38,339 nucleotides of DNA. Source: Pseudomonas sp. PB106 (GTDB lineage: Bacteria; Pseudomonadota; Gammaproteobacteria; Pseudomonadales; Pseudomonadaceae). How positions within the stretch are numbered: the first letter of the stretch is position 1; the number at the start of each line of letters is the position of its first letter. The stretch is taken from assembly GCF_009764645.1 (NCBI RefSeq), contig NZ_RWIM01000130.1, positions 1 to 38,339 of the forward strand. Reading direction: 5' to 3'. Below are positions 17,067-24,508 of this stretch, one piece after another. Below the pieces are notes generated by a model. The model ran no database searches, was not told where the DNA came from, and saw only the letters and a list, made by a program, of their open reading frames with translations. The translations under genes were made by a program, and so were the position numbers.

Positions 17067-17522
17067 TCAGCCGATTTCCGATGCGCGCTTCACGGCTGCG
17101 CGGATCCGGGGATAGGTGCCGCAGCGGCAGATGTTGCCGGAGAGCGCCTGATCGATATCGCTGTCGGTGGGTTTGGGGATTTTCGCCAGCAACGCGGCGG
17201 CCGACATGATCTGCCCCGACTGGCAGTAACCGCACTGCACCACATCGAGTTCGGCCCAGGCTTGCTGCACCGGGTGCGAACCGTCCGTGGACAGGCCTTC
17301 GATGGTAAGGATTTTCTGCCCGTGGGCCACGGCGGTCGCGGGGGTGATGCAGGCGCGCAACGGCGCGCCGTCAACGTGCACGGTGCAGGCCCCGCACTGG
17401 GCCATGCCACAGCCGAATTTGGTCCCGGTCAGGTGCGCGACATCGCGCAGGACCCAGAGCAACGGCATGTCCGCGGGGACATCGAGCTCCTGATCCTTGC
17501 CATTGATATTCAAGGTCAGCAT
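17067..17522 (-). CDS. 2Fe-2S subunit of the molybdenum hydroxylase (IorA-like)
   Basis: This 151-residue small subunit binds two [2Fe-2S] clusters. The plant-ferredoxin-type cluster uses Cys38, Cys43, Cys46 and Cys58 (GCGMAQCGAC...C). The second cluster uses Cys97, Cys100, Cys132 and Cys134 (CGYCQSG ... CRCGTYPRI). It passes electrons from the Moco subunit. It has no signal peptide of its own, so it probably hitch-hikes through Tat with the Tat-signalled large subunit. It is the first gene of the three-gene minus-strand operon, with GAGGAA upstream of ATG at 17522. The promoter should lie in 17523-17787, shared with the divergent hydrolase gene; no clear site was found there. Confidence 0.93.
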   Translation of the reverse strand: MLTLNINGKDQELDVPADMPLLWVLRDVAHLTGTKFGCGMAQCGACTVHVDGAPLRACITPATAVAHGQKILTIEGLSTDGSHPVQQAWAELDVVQCGYCQSGQIMSAAALLAKIPKPTDSDIDQALSGNICRCGTYPRIRAAVKRASEIG

Positions 17523-17787
17523 CGGGGGATTTCCTCAGACTCACGGTGTTCTGAAGGGGCGTCGCTACGGCCATCAATGCCTGTGCGCGCCTCGGCTTAT
17601 CCCTTTCAGCAAAGCCTAATTTGCGTTTGAAGCCAGACGTTGCGACCACCGGTCATGCAGATGTCGGCTTTGCTCCTACAGTTGATAACGGCTCGCACTG
17701 AGCCAGCGCAGCAGAAATCCATCCTGAGCAAAACCGGTCCGCGCTTACCGCGCGGGTTATCCATCACATTGGTCTGGAGTCGCGAAC
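17523..17787. other. Divergent intergenic region, molybdenum hydroxylase operon / hydrolase
   Basis: These 265 bases must hold promoters for both the iorA-like operon and the hydrolase gene. I see no confident -35/-10 pair, no long inverted repeat, no REP, and no open frame with a plausible ribosome-binding site. It is recorded because it is the longest gene-free stretch in the window. Confidence 0.5.
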
Positions 17788-18618
17788 ATGGGATTTGTCA
17801 CCACCAAAGACGGCGTCGAAATCTTCTACAAGGATTGGGGCCCGAAAGACGCGCCGGTGATCCACTTCCACCACGGCTGGCCGCTCAGCTCGGATGATTG
17901 GGATGCGCAGATGCTGTTCTTCCTCGGCGAAGGCTTTCGGGTAATTGCCCATGATCGCCGTGGGCATGGACGCTCGAGTCAGGTCTGGGATGGCCACGAT
18001 ATGGACCATTACGCCGACGATACGCTGGCCGTGGTTAATCATCTGGGTTTGAAGAACGTTGTGCATGTTGGTCACTCGACCGGTGGCGGCGAGGTGATTC
18101 ATTACATCGCCCGGCATGGCCAAGACAACGTCGCCAAAGGCGTGCTGATCAGCGCGGTGCCGCCGCTGATGGTGCAGACCGAGAGCAATCCCGGTGGACT
18201 GCCGAAATCGGTGTTCGATGATTTTCAGGCGCAATTGGCGGCGAATCGCGCGCAGTTTTATCGGGATATTCCCACAGGGCCTTTTTATGGCTACAACCGG
18301 CCGGGGGCGACGCCTTCAGAGGGGATCATCGCGAACTGGTGGCGTCAGGGCATGATTGGCGGGGCCAAGGCGCATTACGACGGGATCGTCGCGTTCTCGC
18401 AGACGGATTTCACCGAGGACTTGAAAAAGGTCACCGTGCCGGTGCTGGTGATGCACGGCGAGGATGACCAGATTGTGCCGTATGCGAACTCGGGGCCGTT
18501 GTCGGCGAAATTGCTGCCCAATGGCACGCTGAAGTCCTATCCGGGATTCCCGCACGGGATGCCGACGACAGAGGCACCCACCATCAACGCTGATCTTCTG
18601 GCCTTTATTCGCGGCTAA
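17788..18618 (+). CDS. Alpha/beta hydrolase, non-haem chloroperoxidase family
   Basis: This 276-residue serine hydrolase-fold enzyme has nucleophile Ser97 in GHSTGGG, acid Asp227 in HGEDDQIVP and His256 in FPHGMPTT. The oxyanion stretch HHGWPLSSDDWDAQ and the GHSTGGGEVIHYIARHG elbow are characteristic of cofactor-free chloroperoxidases, which are perhydrolases or esterases in practice. No signal peptide is present, so it is cytoplasmic. ATG at 17788 has GGAG nine bases upstream. It is divergent from the molybdenum hydroxylase operon with 265 bases between, and is followed by a REP-derived hairpin. The physiological substrate is unknown. Confidence 0.9.
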   Translation: MGFVTTKDGVEIFYKDWGPKDAPVIHFHHGWPLSSDDWDAQMLFFLGEGFRVIAHDRRGHGRSSQVWDGHDMDHYADDTLAVVNHLGLKNVVHVGHSTGGGEVIHYIARHGQDNVAKGVLISAVPPLMVQTESNPGGLPKSVFDDFQAQLAANRAQFYRDIPTGPFYGYNRPGATPSEGIIANWWRQGMIGGAKAHYDGIVAFSQTDFTEDLKKVTVPVLVMHGEDDQIVPYANSGPLSAKLLPNGTLKSYPGFPHGMPTTEAPTINADLLAFIRG

Positions 18619-18645
18619 AATTTGCAGGCATTGTGTACTTCCCAT

Positions 18646-18674
18646 TGTGGGAGCCAGCCCTGCTGGCTCCCACA
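18646..18674. terminator. Perfect REP-derived hairpin after the hydrolase gene
   Basis: TGTGGGAGCCAGC (18646-18658) and GCTGGCTCCCACA (18662-18674) form a perfect 13-base stem over a 3-base CCT loop. There is no T run, so it is a stable 3' hairpin or mRNA stabiliser rather than a textbook intrinsic terminator. The arms are the outer part of the REP consensus brought together without the usual spacer. Confidence 0.6.
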
Positions 18675-18717
18675 GGTTGCGTGGCATGCCGGCAATCCAG
18701 AACACGCCTAAAATCCC

Positions 18718-18743
18718 TGTGGGAGCTGGCTTGCCAGCGATGA
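18718..18743. repeat. REP single copy
   Basis: TGTGGGAGCTGGCTTGCCAG followed by CGATGA. It lies between the hydrolase hairpin and the 3' end of the convergent GFA gene. Confidence 0.75.
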
Positions 18744-18776
18744 CGGTAGGTCAGTCGATGAAGATGTGGACTGCAA

Positions 18777-19169
18777 TTACTCTTCAGTTCGCCCGGTGCT
18801 TTCGCGGTCGCGCTCGTAGTGGTGAGCCAGTGGCAGCGCCGGTAGCCATGATTCACGGCGTAGGGTCCAGAGTTCGTAGGTGGGTTTGAACTGGTCCGGC
18901 TTATCGAGCGAGCCGATGTTGACCTCAACTTCGTCCGCGGAACGCGTGAACAGCGGTGAGCCGCAACGGGGGCAGAAGAATCGGCCGTTGTAGTCGCGGG
19001 TTTCGCCCGTGACCTTCAGCGCGCCCTCGGGGAATATCGCCGAGGCATGGAACAGCGCGCCGTGGCGTTTGCGGCAGTCGAGGCAGTGACAGATGCCGAC
19101 GCGGTAAGGCTGGCCCGTCACTTCGAAACGGACATCGCCGCACAGGCAGCCGCCGATGAATGGATCCAT
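18777..19169 (-). CDS. GFA family (glutathione-dependent formaldehyde-activating enzyme-like) zinc protein
   Basis: This 130-residue protein has the GFA/CENP-V zinc-binding cysteine pattern: Cys8 and Cys10 (GCLCG), Cys27, Cys29 and Cys32 (CHCLDC), and Cys66 and Cys69 (CPRCGSPLF). The GFA fold binds two zinc ions. Some members were proposed to speed formation of S-hydroxymethylglutathione, but most have no proven activity. ATG at 19169 has a near-perfect GGAGGTG ribosome-binding site. The C-terminus is unusually charged (HHYERDRESTGRTEE). It is divergent from the adjacent methyltransferase gene. Confidence 0.9.
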   Translation of the reverse strand: MDPFIGGCLCGDVRFEVTGQPYRVGICHCLDCRKRHGALFHASAIFPEGALKVTGETRDYNGRFFCPRCGSPLFTRSADEVEVNIGSLDKPDQFKPTYELWTLRRESWLPALPLAHHYERDRESTGRTEE

Positions 19170-19314
19170 GTCGCACCTCCTCTACTGATTTTTTCCAGAA
19201 GCATCCCGGGAAATATTAGGGCAACACGCCAACGTGAACGTGCGCTGCGAATCGACAGATGGCGATCCGGCTTTCGGCGTCCATACTGATTTTTTCACAC
19301 ACCGGGACCTTGTC

Positions 19315-19983
19315 ATGCCCTCCCCCGAATCCGCCCTGCTGCAGAGCTGGCAGCACAACGCCGACGCCTGGATCGAAGCCATCCGCAGCGGCGCCATTGA
19401 AAGCCGCCAGCAGGTCACCGATCAGGCGATGCTGCTGGCAATCATGGGCCGTCAGCCCGAGCGCGTGCTCGATCTAGGATGCGGTGAAGGCTGGTTGTTG
19501 CGGGCGCTGGCGGATCGCGGGATCGATGCAGTGGGTGTTGACGGTGATGCGACGCTGGTCGACGCGGCGCGGATGGCCGGGGCTGCACAGGTGCACGTCG
19601 CCCCTTATACCGAGCTGGTGGAGGCGGCGGTCGATATCGGCCGTGACTTCAATCTGATCTGCGCCAACTTCTCGCTGCTGCATCAGGACATCATCCCGCT
19701 GCTGGCGGCGATGAACGCGCTGCTGGCTCCCGATGGGGCGCTGGTGATCCAGACCCTGCATCCTTGGGCGGTCGCGGCGGGGGATTATCAGGATGGCTGG
19801 CGGGAGGAAAATTTTGCTGGTTTCAAAGGGGCATGGCAGCCGATGCCGTGGTACTTCCGCACCCTGTCGAGCTGGTTCAATGCGCTCGACATGGCGGGTT
19901 TGAGGCTGGTCGGCCTGCAAGAGCCGCAGCACCCGCAGAGCCAGGTGCCGCAATCCTTGTTGATGGTGGCAGAGCGCCGCTGA
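19315..19983 (+). CDS. Class I SAM-dependent methyltransferase
   Basis: This 222-residue cytoplasmic protein has a clear Rossmann SAM site: motif I VLDLGCGEGWLLRALADRG, the acidic end of strand 2 VGVDGD, motif IV FNLICANFSLLHQD and post-motif APDGALVIQTLHPW. These features resemble UbiE/ubiquinone-type small-molecule methyltransferases, but the substrate is unknown. ATG at 19315 gives the conserved-looking MPSPESALLQSWQHNADAW. An upstream in-frame ATG at 19234 would add 27 unlike residues. It is convergent with the small membrane-protein gene, 33 bases apart, without a visible terminator. Confidence 0.88.
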   Translation: MPSPESALLQSWQHNADAWIEAIRSGAIESRQQVTDQAMLLAIMGRQPERVLDLGCGEGWLLRALADRGIDAVGVDGDATLVDAARMAGAAQVHVAPYTELVEAAVDIGRDFNLICANFSLLHQDIIPLLAAMNALLAPDGALVIQTLHPWAVAAGDYQDGWREENFAGFKGAWQPMPWYFRTLSSWFNALDMAGLRLVGLQEPQHPQSQVPQSLLMVAERR

Positions 19984-20016
19984 AATCTCGTAGACACCGC
20001 CGCCCCGACAAAAAAA

Positions 20017-20268
20017 CTACAGTGTTTGCGCAACCAGCACTGGCCGGCGGATGCGGTACTGCGACAACAGCCGCATCACATACCCGATCTTGATCAGGGT
20101 CGGGCCGAGGATCGTCAGCGCATGCATCATCACCAGCAGCACAATCGGCATGGGGCCGTCGTAGAGATAGGCACCGTAGATGCCCACGAGCAACATGATC
20201 AGACCGGCCACGAGCACTTTGCTCGACAGCTGTAGAACGTTCAGCGGACTCTCGAAGAAAGCAAACAT
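20017..20268 (-). CDS. Small inner-membrane protein, PpyR-like
   Basis: This 83-residue protein (MFAFFESPLNVLQLSSKVLVA...) has two predicted membrane helices: VLVAGLIMLLVGIYGAYLY, and VLLVMMHALTILGPTLIKIGYVM. A basic cytoplasmic tail (RLLSQYRIRRP) follows. ATG at 20268 is chosen because CAGGAG lies 8 bases upstream; reading back to 20325 adds residues with no ribosome-binding site. Overall shape and sequence recall the Pseudomonas protein annotated as transmembrane sensor/regulator PpyR, linked in P. aeruginosa to psl and pyoverdine expression. That identification is from memory, so no symbol is assigned. Confidence 0.7.
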   Translation of the reverse strand: MFAFFESPLNVLQLSSKVLVAGLIMLLVGIYGAYLYDGPMPIVLLVMMHALTILGPTLIKIGYVMRLLSQYRIRRPVLVAQTL

Positions 20269-20525
20269 GTGGCGTACTCCTGAGCAGTTGATTTCGTACT
20301 GTTCACACTTCAGCTTTCGTGCCAATTAATCGCCCGAGCAAAACCAGACACTTGAGCGTATCGCAGTCAATTTGACCAAGCGCTAGAAGAGTCCTTATGA
20401 CGCTCCAGGTTGTCACTATGACTATTTATTCCGAAAAATGATTTGTCGATCTACGGCACCGCCATTCGACCAAGGACTGTCTACGCTGTTAATCCAGCGT
20501 GTCTAACCTGCCGAGGATGACTGCC

Positions 20526-21029
20526 ATGCAACGCTTTCAGAAACTCACACCGTGCCTGTGGTTCGATGATCAGGCCGAAGCCGCCGCGAAGTTCTATTGC
20601 TCGATCTTCGATCACGGGAAAATCACCGGCGTGACCCACTACAGCGAGGTCGGCCAGGAATTTCACGGCAAGCCGGAGGGTGCGGTGATGACCGTCAGTT
20701 TCGAACTCGACGGTCAGACGTTCACCGGGCTCAACGGCGGGCCGATGTTCAAGTTCAGCGAGGCGATTTCGTTTCAGGTCAATTGCCAGAATCAGGAAGA
20801 GGTCGACCATTTCTGGGGCAACTTGTCGGAGGGAGGCCCGCTGGAGGCGCAACAGTGCGGTTGGCTCAAGGACAAGTTCGGCGTGTCTTGGCAGATCGTG
20901 CCGGTGGCGTTCATGCACATGATGCAAGACCCGGACACCAGCAAATCGCAACGGGCGATGCAGGCGATGTTCAAGATGAAAAAGCTCGATATCGCCGAAC
21001 TCGAGCGGGCCTTTGCCGGCCAGAGCTAA
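20526..21029 (+). CDS. VOC family protein, PhnB / 3-demethylubiquinone methyltransferase-like
   Basis: This 167-residue protein has the PhnB-like glyoxalase/bleomycin-resistance fold: LTPCLWFDDQAEAAAKFYCSIF, GKPEGAVMTVSFELDGQTFTGLNGG, EEVDHFWGNLSEGG, then CGWLKDKFGVSWQIVPVAF. Such proteins are often called 3-demethylubiquinone-9 3-methyltransferase in databases, but they lack a SAM site and are not methyltransferases. ATG at 20526 fits the GAGGA at 20514-20518; the in-frame ATG at 20517 is too close to that site. The following AraC gene starts 35 bases downstream on the same strand. Function is unknown. Confidence 0.85.
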   Translation: MQRFQKLTPCLWFDDQAEAAAKFYCSIFDHGKITGVTHYSEVGQEFHGKPEGAVMTVSFELDGQTFTGLNGGPMFKFSEAISFQVNCQNQEEVDHFWGNLSEGGPLEAQQCGWLKDKFGVSWQIVPVAFMHMMQDPDTSKSQRAMQAMFKMKKLDIAELERAFAGQS

Positions 21030-21064
21030 TACACTGGCACGCTGGTCTGCCGGGAATAAAAACG

Positions 21065-21898
21065 ATGAAACACGCCGCCGCCAAGAACCCTGAAAAAGCC
21101 CCGCGTTTCTGGCGCAACGACGCCCTGCCCTTTATCGAAGCGCGCGCCATCGACGACGGCCGCGAGGTCTGTTATGCCCGGCATTCCCATGCGCATTTTT
21201 CCATCGGCGCGATCACCGCCGGGCGCAGCACCTATGTGCACGAACAGGCGCAATTCGAAGTCGCGGCAGGCACCGTGGTGTTGATGAATCCGGGTGATGT
21301 GCATGCGTGCAACCCGATCAATGATCAACCGTGGTCGTATGTGATGTTGTACGTCGAGACGCCATGGCTGACGGATTTGCAGCATCAACTGGGCTTCGGC
21401 GAGGAGCTGGAGTTTCGGCGGTTTTCGGCCACGCATGTGGACGAGGCTAAGTTGTATGGCGACCTTCTGGGGCTGTATGAAATATTGGTCGACGAACATC
21501 AGGATGTACTGCGTAAACAAAGCGCGGCGGTAGAGTTTTTCAGCGACCTGCAATTGCGTCTGCACCCTGCGCGGAAATCGCTGCGCGAGCCAAACTTCAA
21601 ACTCGAGCGCGCCGCTGCTTACATTCGCCAACACTGCACCGAAATATTGAGCCTGGACGACATTTGCGCCGCTGCACAACTATCGCCGTCTTACCTGATT
21701 CGCGCGTTCAAACAACATTACGGCATGACGCCGCATGCATTTTTTATCAATCAACGTATTCAGTTCGCTCGAGAATGTTTACGCAATGGACAGCTGATTG
21801 CCGAGGTTGCACTTGAAGCAGGTTTTGCCGATCAGGCGCACTTTCAACGAGCGTTCAAACAACATTTCGCGGCAACACCTGGGCAGTATCGCGGTTGA
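21065..21898 (+). CDS. AraC family transcriptional regulator
   Basis: This 277-residue DNA-binding protein has an N-terminal cupin (AraC_binding) domain with HSHAHFSIGAITAGRSTYVH and NPGDVHACNP. Two C-terminal helix-turn-helix motifs follow: SLDDICAAAQLSPSYLIRAFKQHYG, and AEVALEAGFADQAHFQRAFKQHF with the typical PGQYR end. In pseudomonads, regulators of this type commonly neighbour a LysE-type amino-acid exporter gene, and such a gene lies at 25864-26451. Here a large putative effector gene separates the two. The real start MKHAAAKNPEKAPRF at 21065 sits 35 bases after the VOC gene. Confidence 0.9.
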   Translation: MKHAAAKNPEKAPRFWRNDALPFIEARAIDDGREVCYARHSHAHFSIGAITAGRSTYVHEQAQFEVAAGTVVLMNPGDVHACNPINDQPWSYVMLYVETPWLTDLQHQLGFGEELEFRRFSATHVDEAKLYGDLLGLYEILVDEHQDVLRKQSAAVEFFSDLQLRLHPARKSLREPNFKLERAAAYIRQHCTEILSLDDICAAAQLSPSYLIRAFKQHYGMTPHAFFINQRIQFARECLRNGQLIAEVALEAGFADQAHFQRAFKQHFAATPGQYRG

Positions 21899-22126
21899 CT
21901 GACTGTTTAAATCAACTTCAAACATCATCGGACACAAAGTCTCGACACTCACTCCGCCAAATAAACACACGGCCGCCCCGGCATATAAACAACAACACCA
22001 ACAAACAGAAACACATACATTTCACACTTCTTCCTGAGTCCGATTAAGTTGTGCCGCACGCGCCGCCAGACAAGCGATGTCGTGCTGAATAACTGCCATC
22101 CACTTTCAAGGAATGAAGCCTTCAAT
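21899..22126. other. A/T-rich leader of the split effector gene
   Basis: These 228 bases separate the AraC gene from the large split gene and are clearly richer in A and C than the surroundings (runs such as AAACAACAACACCAACAAAC). There is no REP, no clear sigma-70 pair and no recognisable hrp-box (GGAACC...CCAC), so the switch that controls the gene is not visible. The composition break supports an inserted segment. Confidence 0.45.
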
Positions 22127-24508
22127 ATGAATACACCCTCCGACCAATACCGTTCCGCTGACCACTTGCAAAAACAATACATCAAAGAAGCCATCACCGG
22201 CCTTCTCAATGGCAGCCTCAGGAAAGACCTTGGACTCGACTGGGACAAAGTCGCAGTAAAGTGTGTCAATGCTTCCAGCCTCGGGCAACTTCAGCGTTCT
22301 GCAAAGATCCTGCTGGGCCAATTGATGCGGGAAGAGGCGGTGATTAAAATTCGTCAGTCACGCGGCATTCCCGAAACGGCGGTTTTTCTGCTCGATGAAA
22401 ATGGCCGGCTGTTCTATTCCTATGAAAACTTCGTGACCGAAACACAAGAGCCCGCCGAACCTCTTACTATTGATATCGATGCTGATCTCGCGGAAGAAAC
22501 TCCGCTAAAAACATTCACCACGGTATTCTTTTCGCCCCGAGACATCTCTGCTGACCTGGTAAATGTTACGGATTACCAAGAGCAACTGGACTCGTTGGCA
22601 AGTATGGCCAGACTCTCTGGCGGTTGGATCATCACGGGCGATAACATTACCGTCGGCCAGTGGCTGCGTTTCAATGATCTGCCGCAAGCCGATAACGACG
22701 ATGATGCGCACACGCTGATCGACTTGCTTAATTATGGGGAACTGCCGGAGCCTCCCAAGTACGGCAACTACTGGCAGTTACTTACAACACCCGAAGGGTC
22801 ACCTTTCGAGTTGACCGACGCGATTCGCAGCACGATTCGGCAGACAACCACAGCTCTGCTAGGCGACGGCCTGTTGGTTAACGAATTGGGGGTTGGCTTG
22901 ATCATTGAGAGCGGCTCCCCGGATGGCTTACCCCAAAGCCAGGGCTACCGCGTGCAGCGCCTGATTGAGCAAGGCGTTGGTTATGCGCAGACCTTTCTCG
23001 ATGACCTGGACGGATTGATTGATGAATCGAGCCCCGCCTCGCCAGAAATCATTGAGCAATTAATGGTAGCGGCGATGCTGCTTGATCTCGATAAGGATTG
23101 CGACAGCGCCAATACCTCGTTTGCCGGATTTGATCTGTATTCATCGCACTTTTTACGCAAACGCCCCGCTTATCTGCGTGAACGCCTGGAGCTGTATCTG
23201 ATCGACCGCTCAGGAGTAAACCGCGTCCTCGCTCCGCTGGTCGCCGAACTGGTGCTGGCCGGGATGGCGCCGGAATACCTGTTCGCCGACTGGCCAGAGG
23301 ACTTGCTTCTGGGTACGCCGGCGTGGGTGGTCGCCACCCAGGCCGTGCACTTCGCCGAAGCACTGATCCCCGGCGTCACACGCCAAATGTCCTATCAGCA
23401 CCTGATGGGGTTCAGTCAATCCACGCGAGCGTCCGAGCAACTGGCAGCGATGCACTATACCAATGGCTGCGACGCTGTCGTCACATGGGCCTTGATGAAC
23501 AGCCTGATTGAGCATGAGGCTGACGGCAGCCTCAGCGAAGCGGCAGTCATGCAAGCAATCCAGCAACATGAAAGTTATACCCAATTAGCACTCGACGCTG
23601 TTACGAAACTGGCTAAATCGGCGCCTGATCGCAAGGCAATGGCGCTTGCCGAACTGGTCAAACAGGTACCTGATTTAGACCCCTATACGAAGCTTTTTTC
23701 ATACTTCGACTCAAGCGGCCGCTCGCTCCTCGACAATTATATGGACCGGACCCTTTACAGCGGGGAGTGGTATGCGCGTGGCGCAAAAAACATATACGAC
23801 GAGTTCCCACAACTGTTGACTCTGCCGAACATATCGGATGTTTATGAACAAGCCGTCACTCAGTACCACGATGGGATAACCCAAGCGCTGGAGAACAATA
23901 TCGTCCAGGCGCTTTCGCAAATGCACCGCGAGGACGCTGTGCTTTTGGAGCACGGCAAGCTGGGTATCTATCGCGTAAAGAAAGCGCGGATGCTTTATTC
24001 GGTTGACGGCAGCAAACTCATAAAAATTCCCGTCCCGGCAAGCGGCGAAGGTGGTCGCTTCGGTTTTATTCTGTGTGCAGCCACTGGCTTGAAGGTTCGC
24101 TGTTATGAACTGTTTCCACTGCGCATTGAATGCACGCGCAACCCGCAACTGGAGTCGCACTTTGCATCGTTGGTATCAGGAACGTCCCTGGCGTTCGCCG
24201 CTGACGGCGCCTGGGAGGGTGCGCCGCTCGACGTGATGGCATTCTTGCAAAACAATGCGCGCGAACAAGATAAGTACGACGATATTCATGTGGAAAAAAT
24301 GGCCGAGTTCGAACCTCAGGGGCACGAGAAGATTGCCGGCTATCCCAACCGCTACTTCCGATCACCGCGCAAAGAAGCCATCAGCCGATTGCTCGCCACT
24401 GAATGTCCTTACCTCACCCGTGCAGAAGTGAAAGAAATCGGACTTAACCGCTCCGAACGCGAAGCACACTGGGCCAAGTACGACGCGATTCTGGACACCC
24501 ATTCTTAA
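22127..24508 (+). CDS. Large putative effector/toxin, N-terminal part of a split gene (DUF6543/dermonecrotic-toxin-like)
   Basis: This 793-residue product has no signal peptide or lipobox. Blocks recall the large Pseudomonas proteins annotated with a DUF6543 or dermonecrotic toxin-like domain: AYLRERLELYLIDRSG (about 360-380), then GMAPEYLFADWP, GTPAWVVATQAVHFAEALIPG (about 405-430) and CYELFPLRIECTRNPQLESHF near the end. The function of these blocks is not established. The reading frame ends at TAA (24506-24508). The continuation lies in the +1 frame (see 24507-25808), so this looks like the N-terminal two thirds of a 1,226-residue protein. Third codon positions carry visibly more A/T than neighbouring core genes, suggesting transfer. 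ATG at 22127 has AAGGAA upstream; a TTG at 22049 is less likely. Confidence 0.8.
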   Translation: MNTPSDQYRSADHLQKQYIKEAITGLLNGSLRKDLGLDWDKVAVKCVNASSLGQLQRSAKILLGQLMREEAVIKIRQSRGIPETAVFLLDENGRLFYSYENFVTETQEPAEPLTIDIDADLAEETPLKTFTTVFFSPRDISADLVNVTDYQEQLDSLASMARLSGGWIITGDNITVGQWLRFNDLPQADNDDDAHTLIDLLNYGELPEPPKYGNYWQLLTTPEGSPFELTDAIRSTIRQTTTALLGDGLLVNELGVGLIIESGSPDGLPQSQGYRVQRLIEQGVGYAQTFLDDLDGLIDESSPASPEIIEQLMVAAMLLDLDKDCDSANTSFAGFDLYSSHFLRKRPAYLRERLELYLIDRSGVNRVLAPLVAELVLAGMAPEYLFADWPEDLLLGTPAWVVATQAVHFAEALIPGVTRQMSYQHLMGFSQSTRASEQLAAMHYTNGCDAVVTWALMNSLIEHEADGSLSEAAVMQAIQQHESYTQLALDAVTKLAKSAPDRKAMALAELVKQVPDLDPYTKLFSYFDSSGRSLLDNYMDRTLYSGEWYARGAKNIYDEFPQLLTLPNISDVYEQAVTQYHDGITQALENNIVQALSQMHREDAVLLEHGKLGIYRVKKARMLYSVDGSKLIKIPVPASGEGGRFGFILCAATGLKVRCYELFPLRIECTRNPQLESHFASLVSGTSLAFAADGAWEGAPLDVMAFLQNNAREQDKYDDIHVEKMAEFEPQGHEKIAGYPNRYFRSPRKEAISRLLATECPYLTRAEVKEIGLNRSEREAHWAKYDAILDTHS

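Noticed and set aside
22049..22126. Upstream TTG start for the large split gene
   Set aside because: The added 26 residues are unlike the rest and have no ribosome-binding site; ATG at 22127 has AAGGAA upstream.
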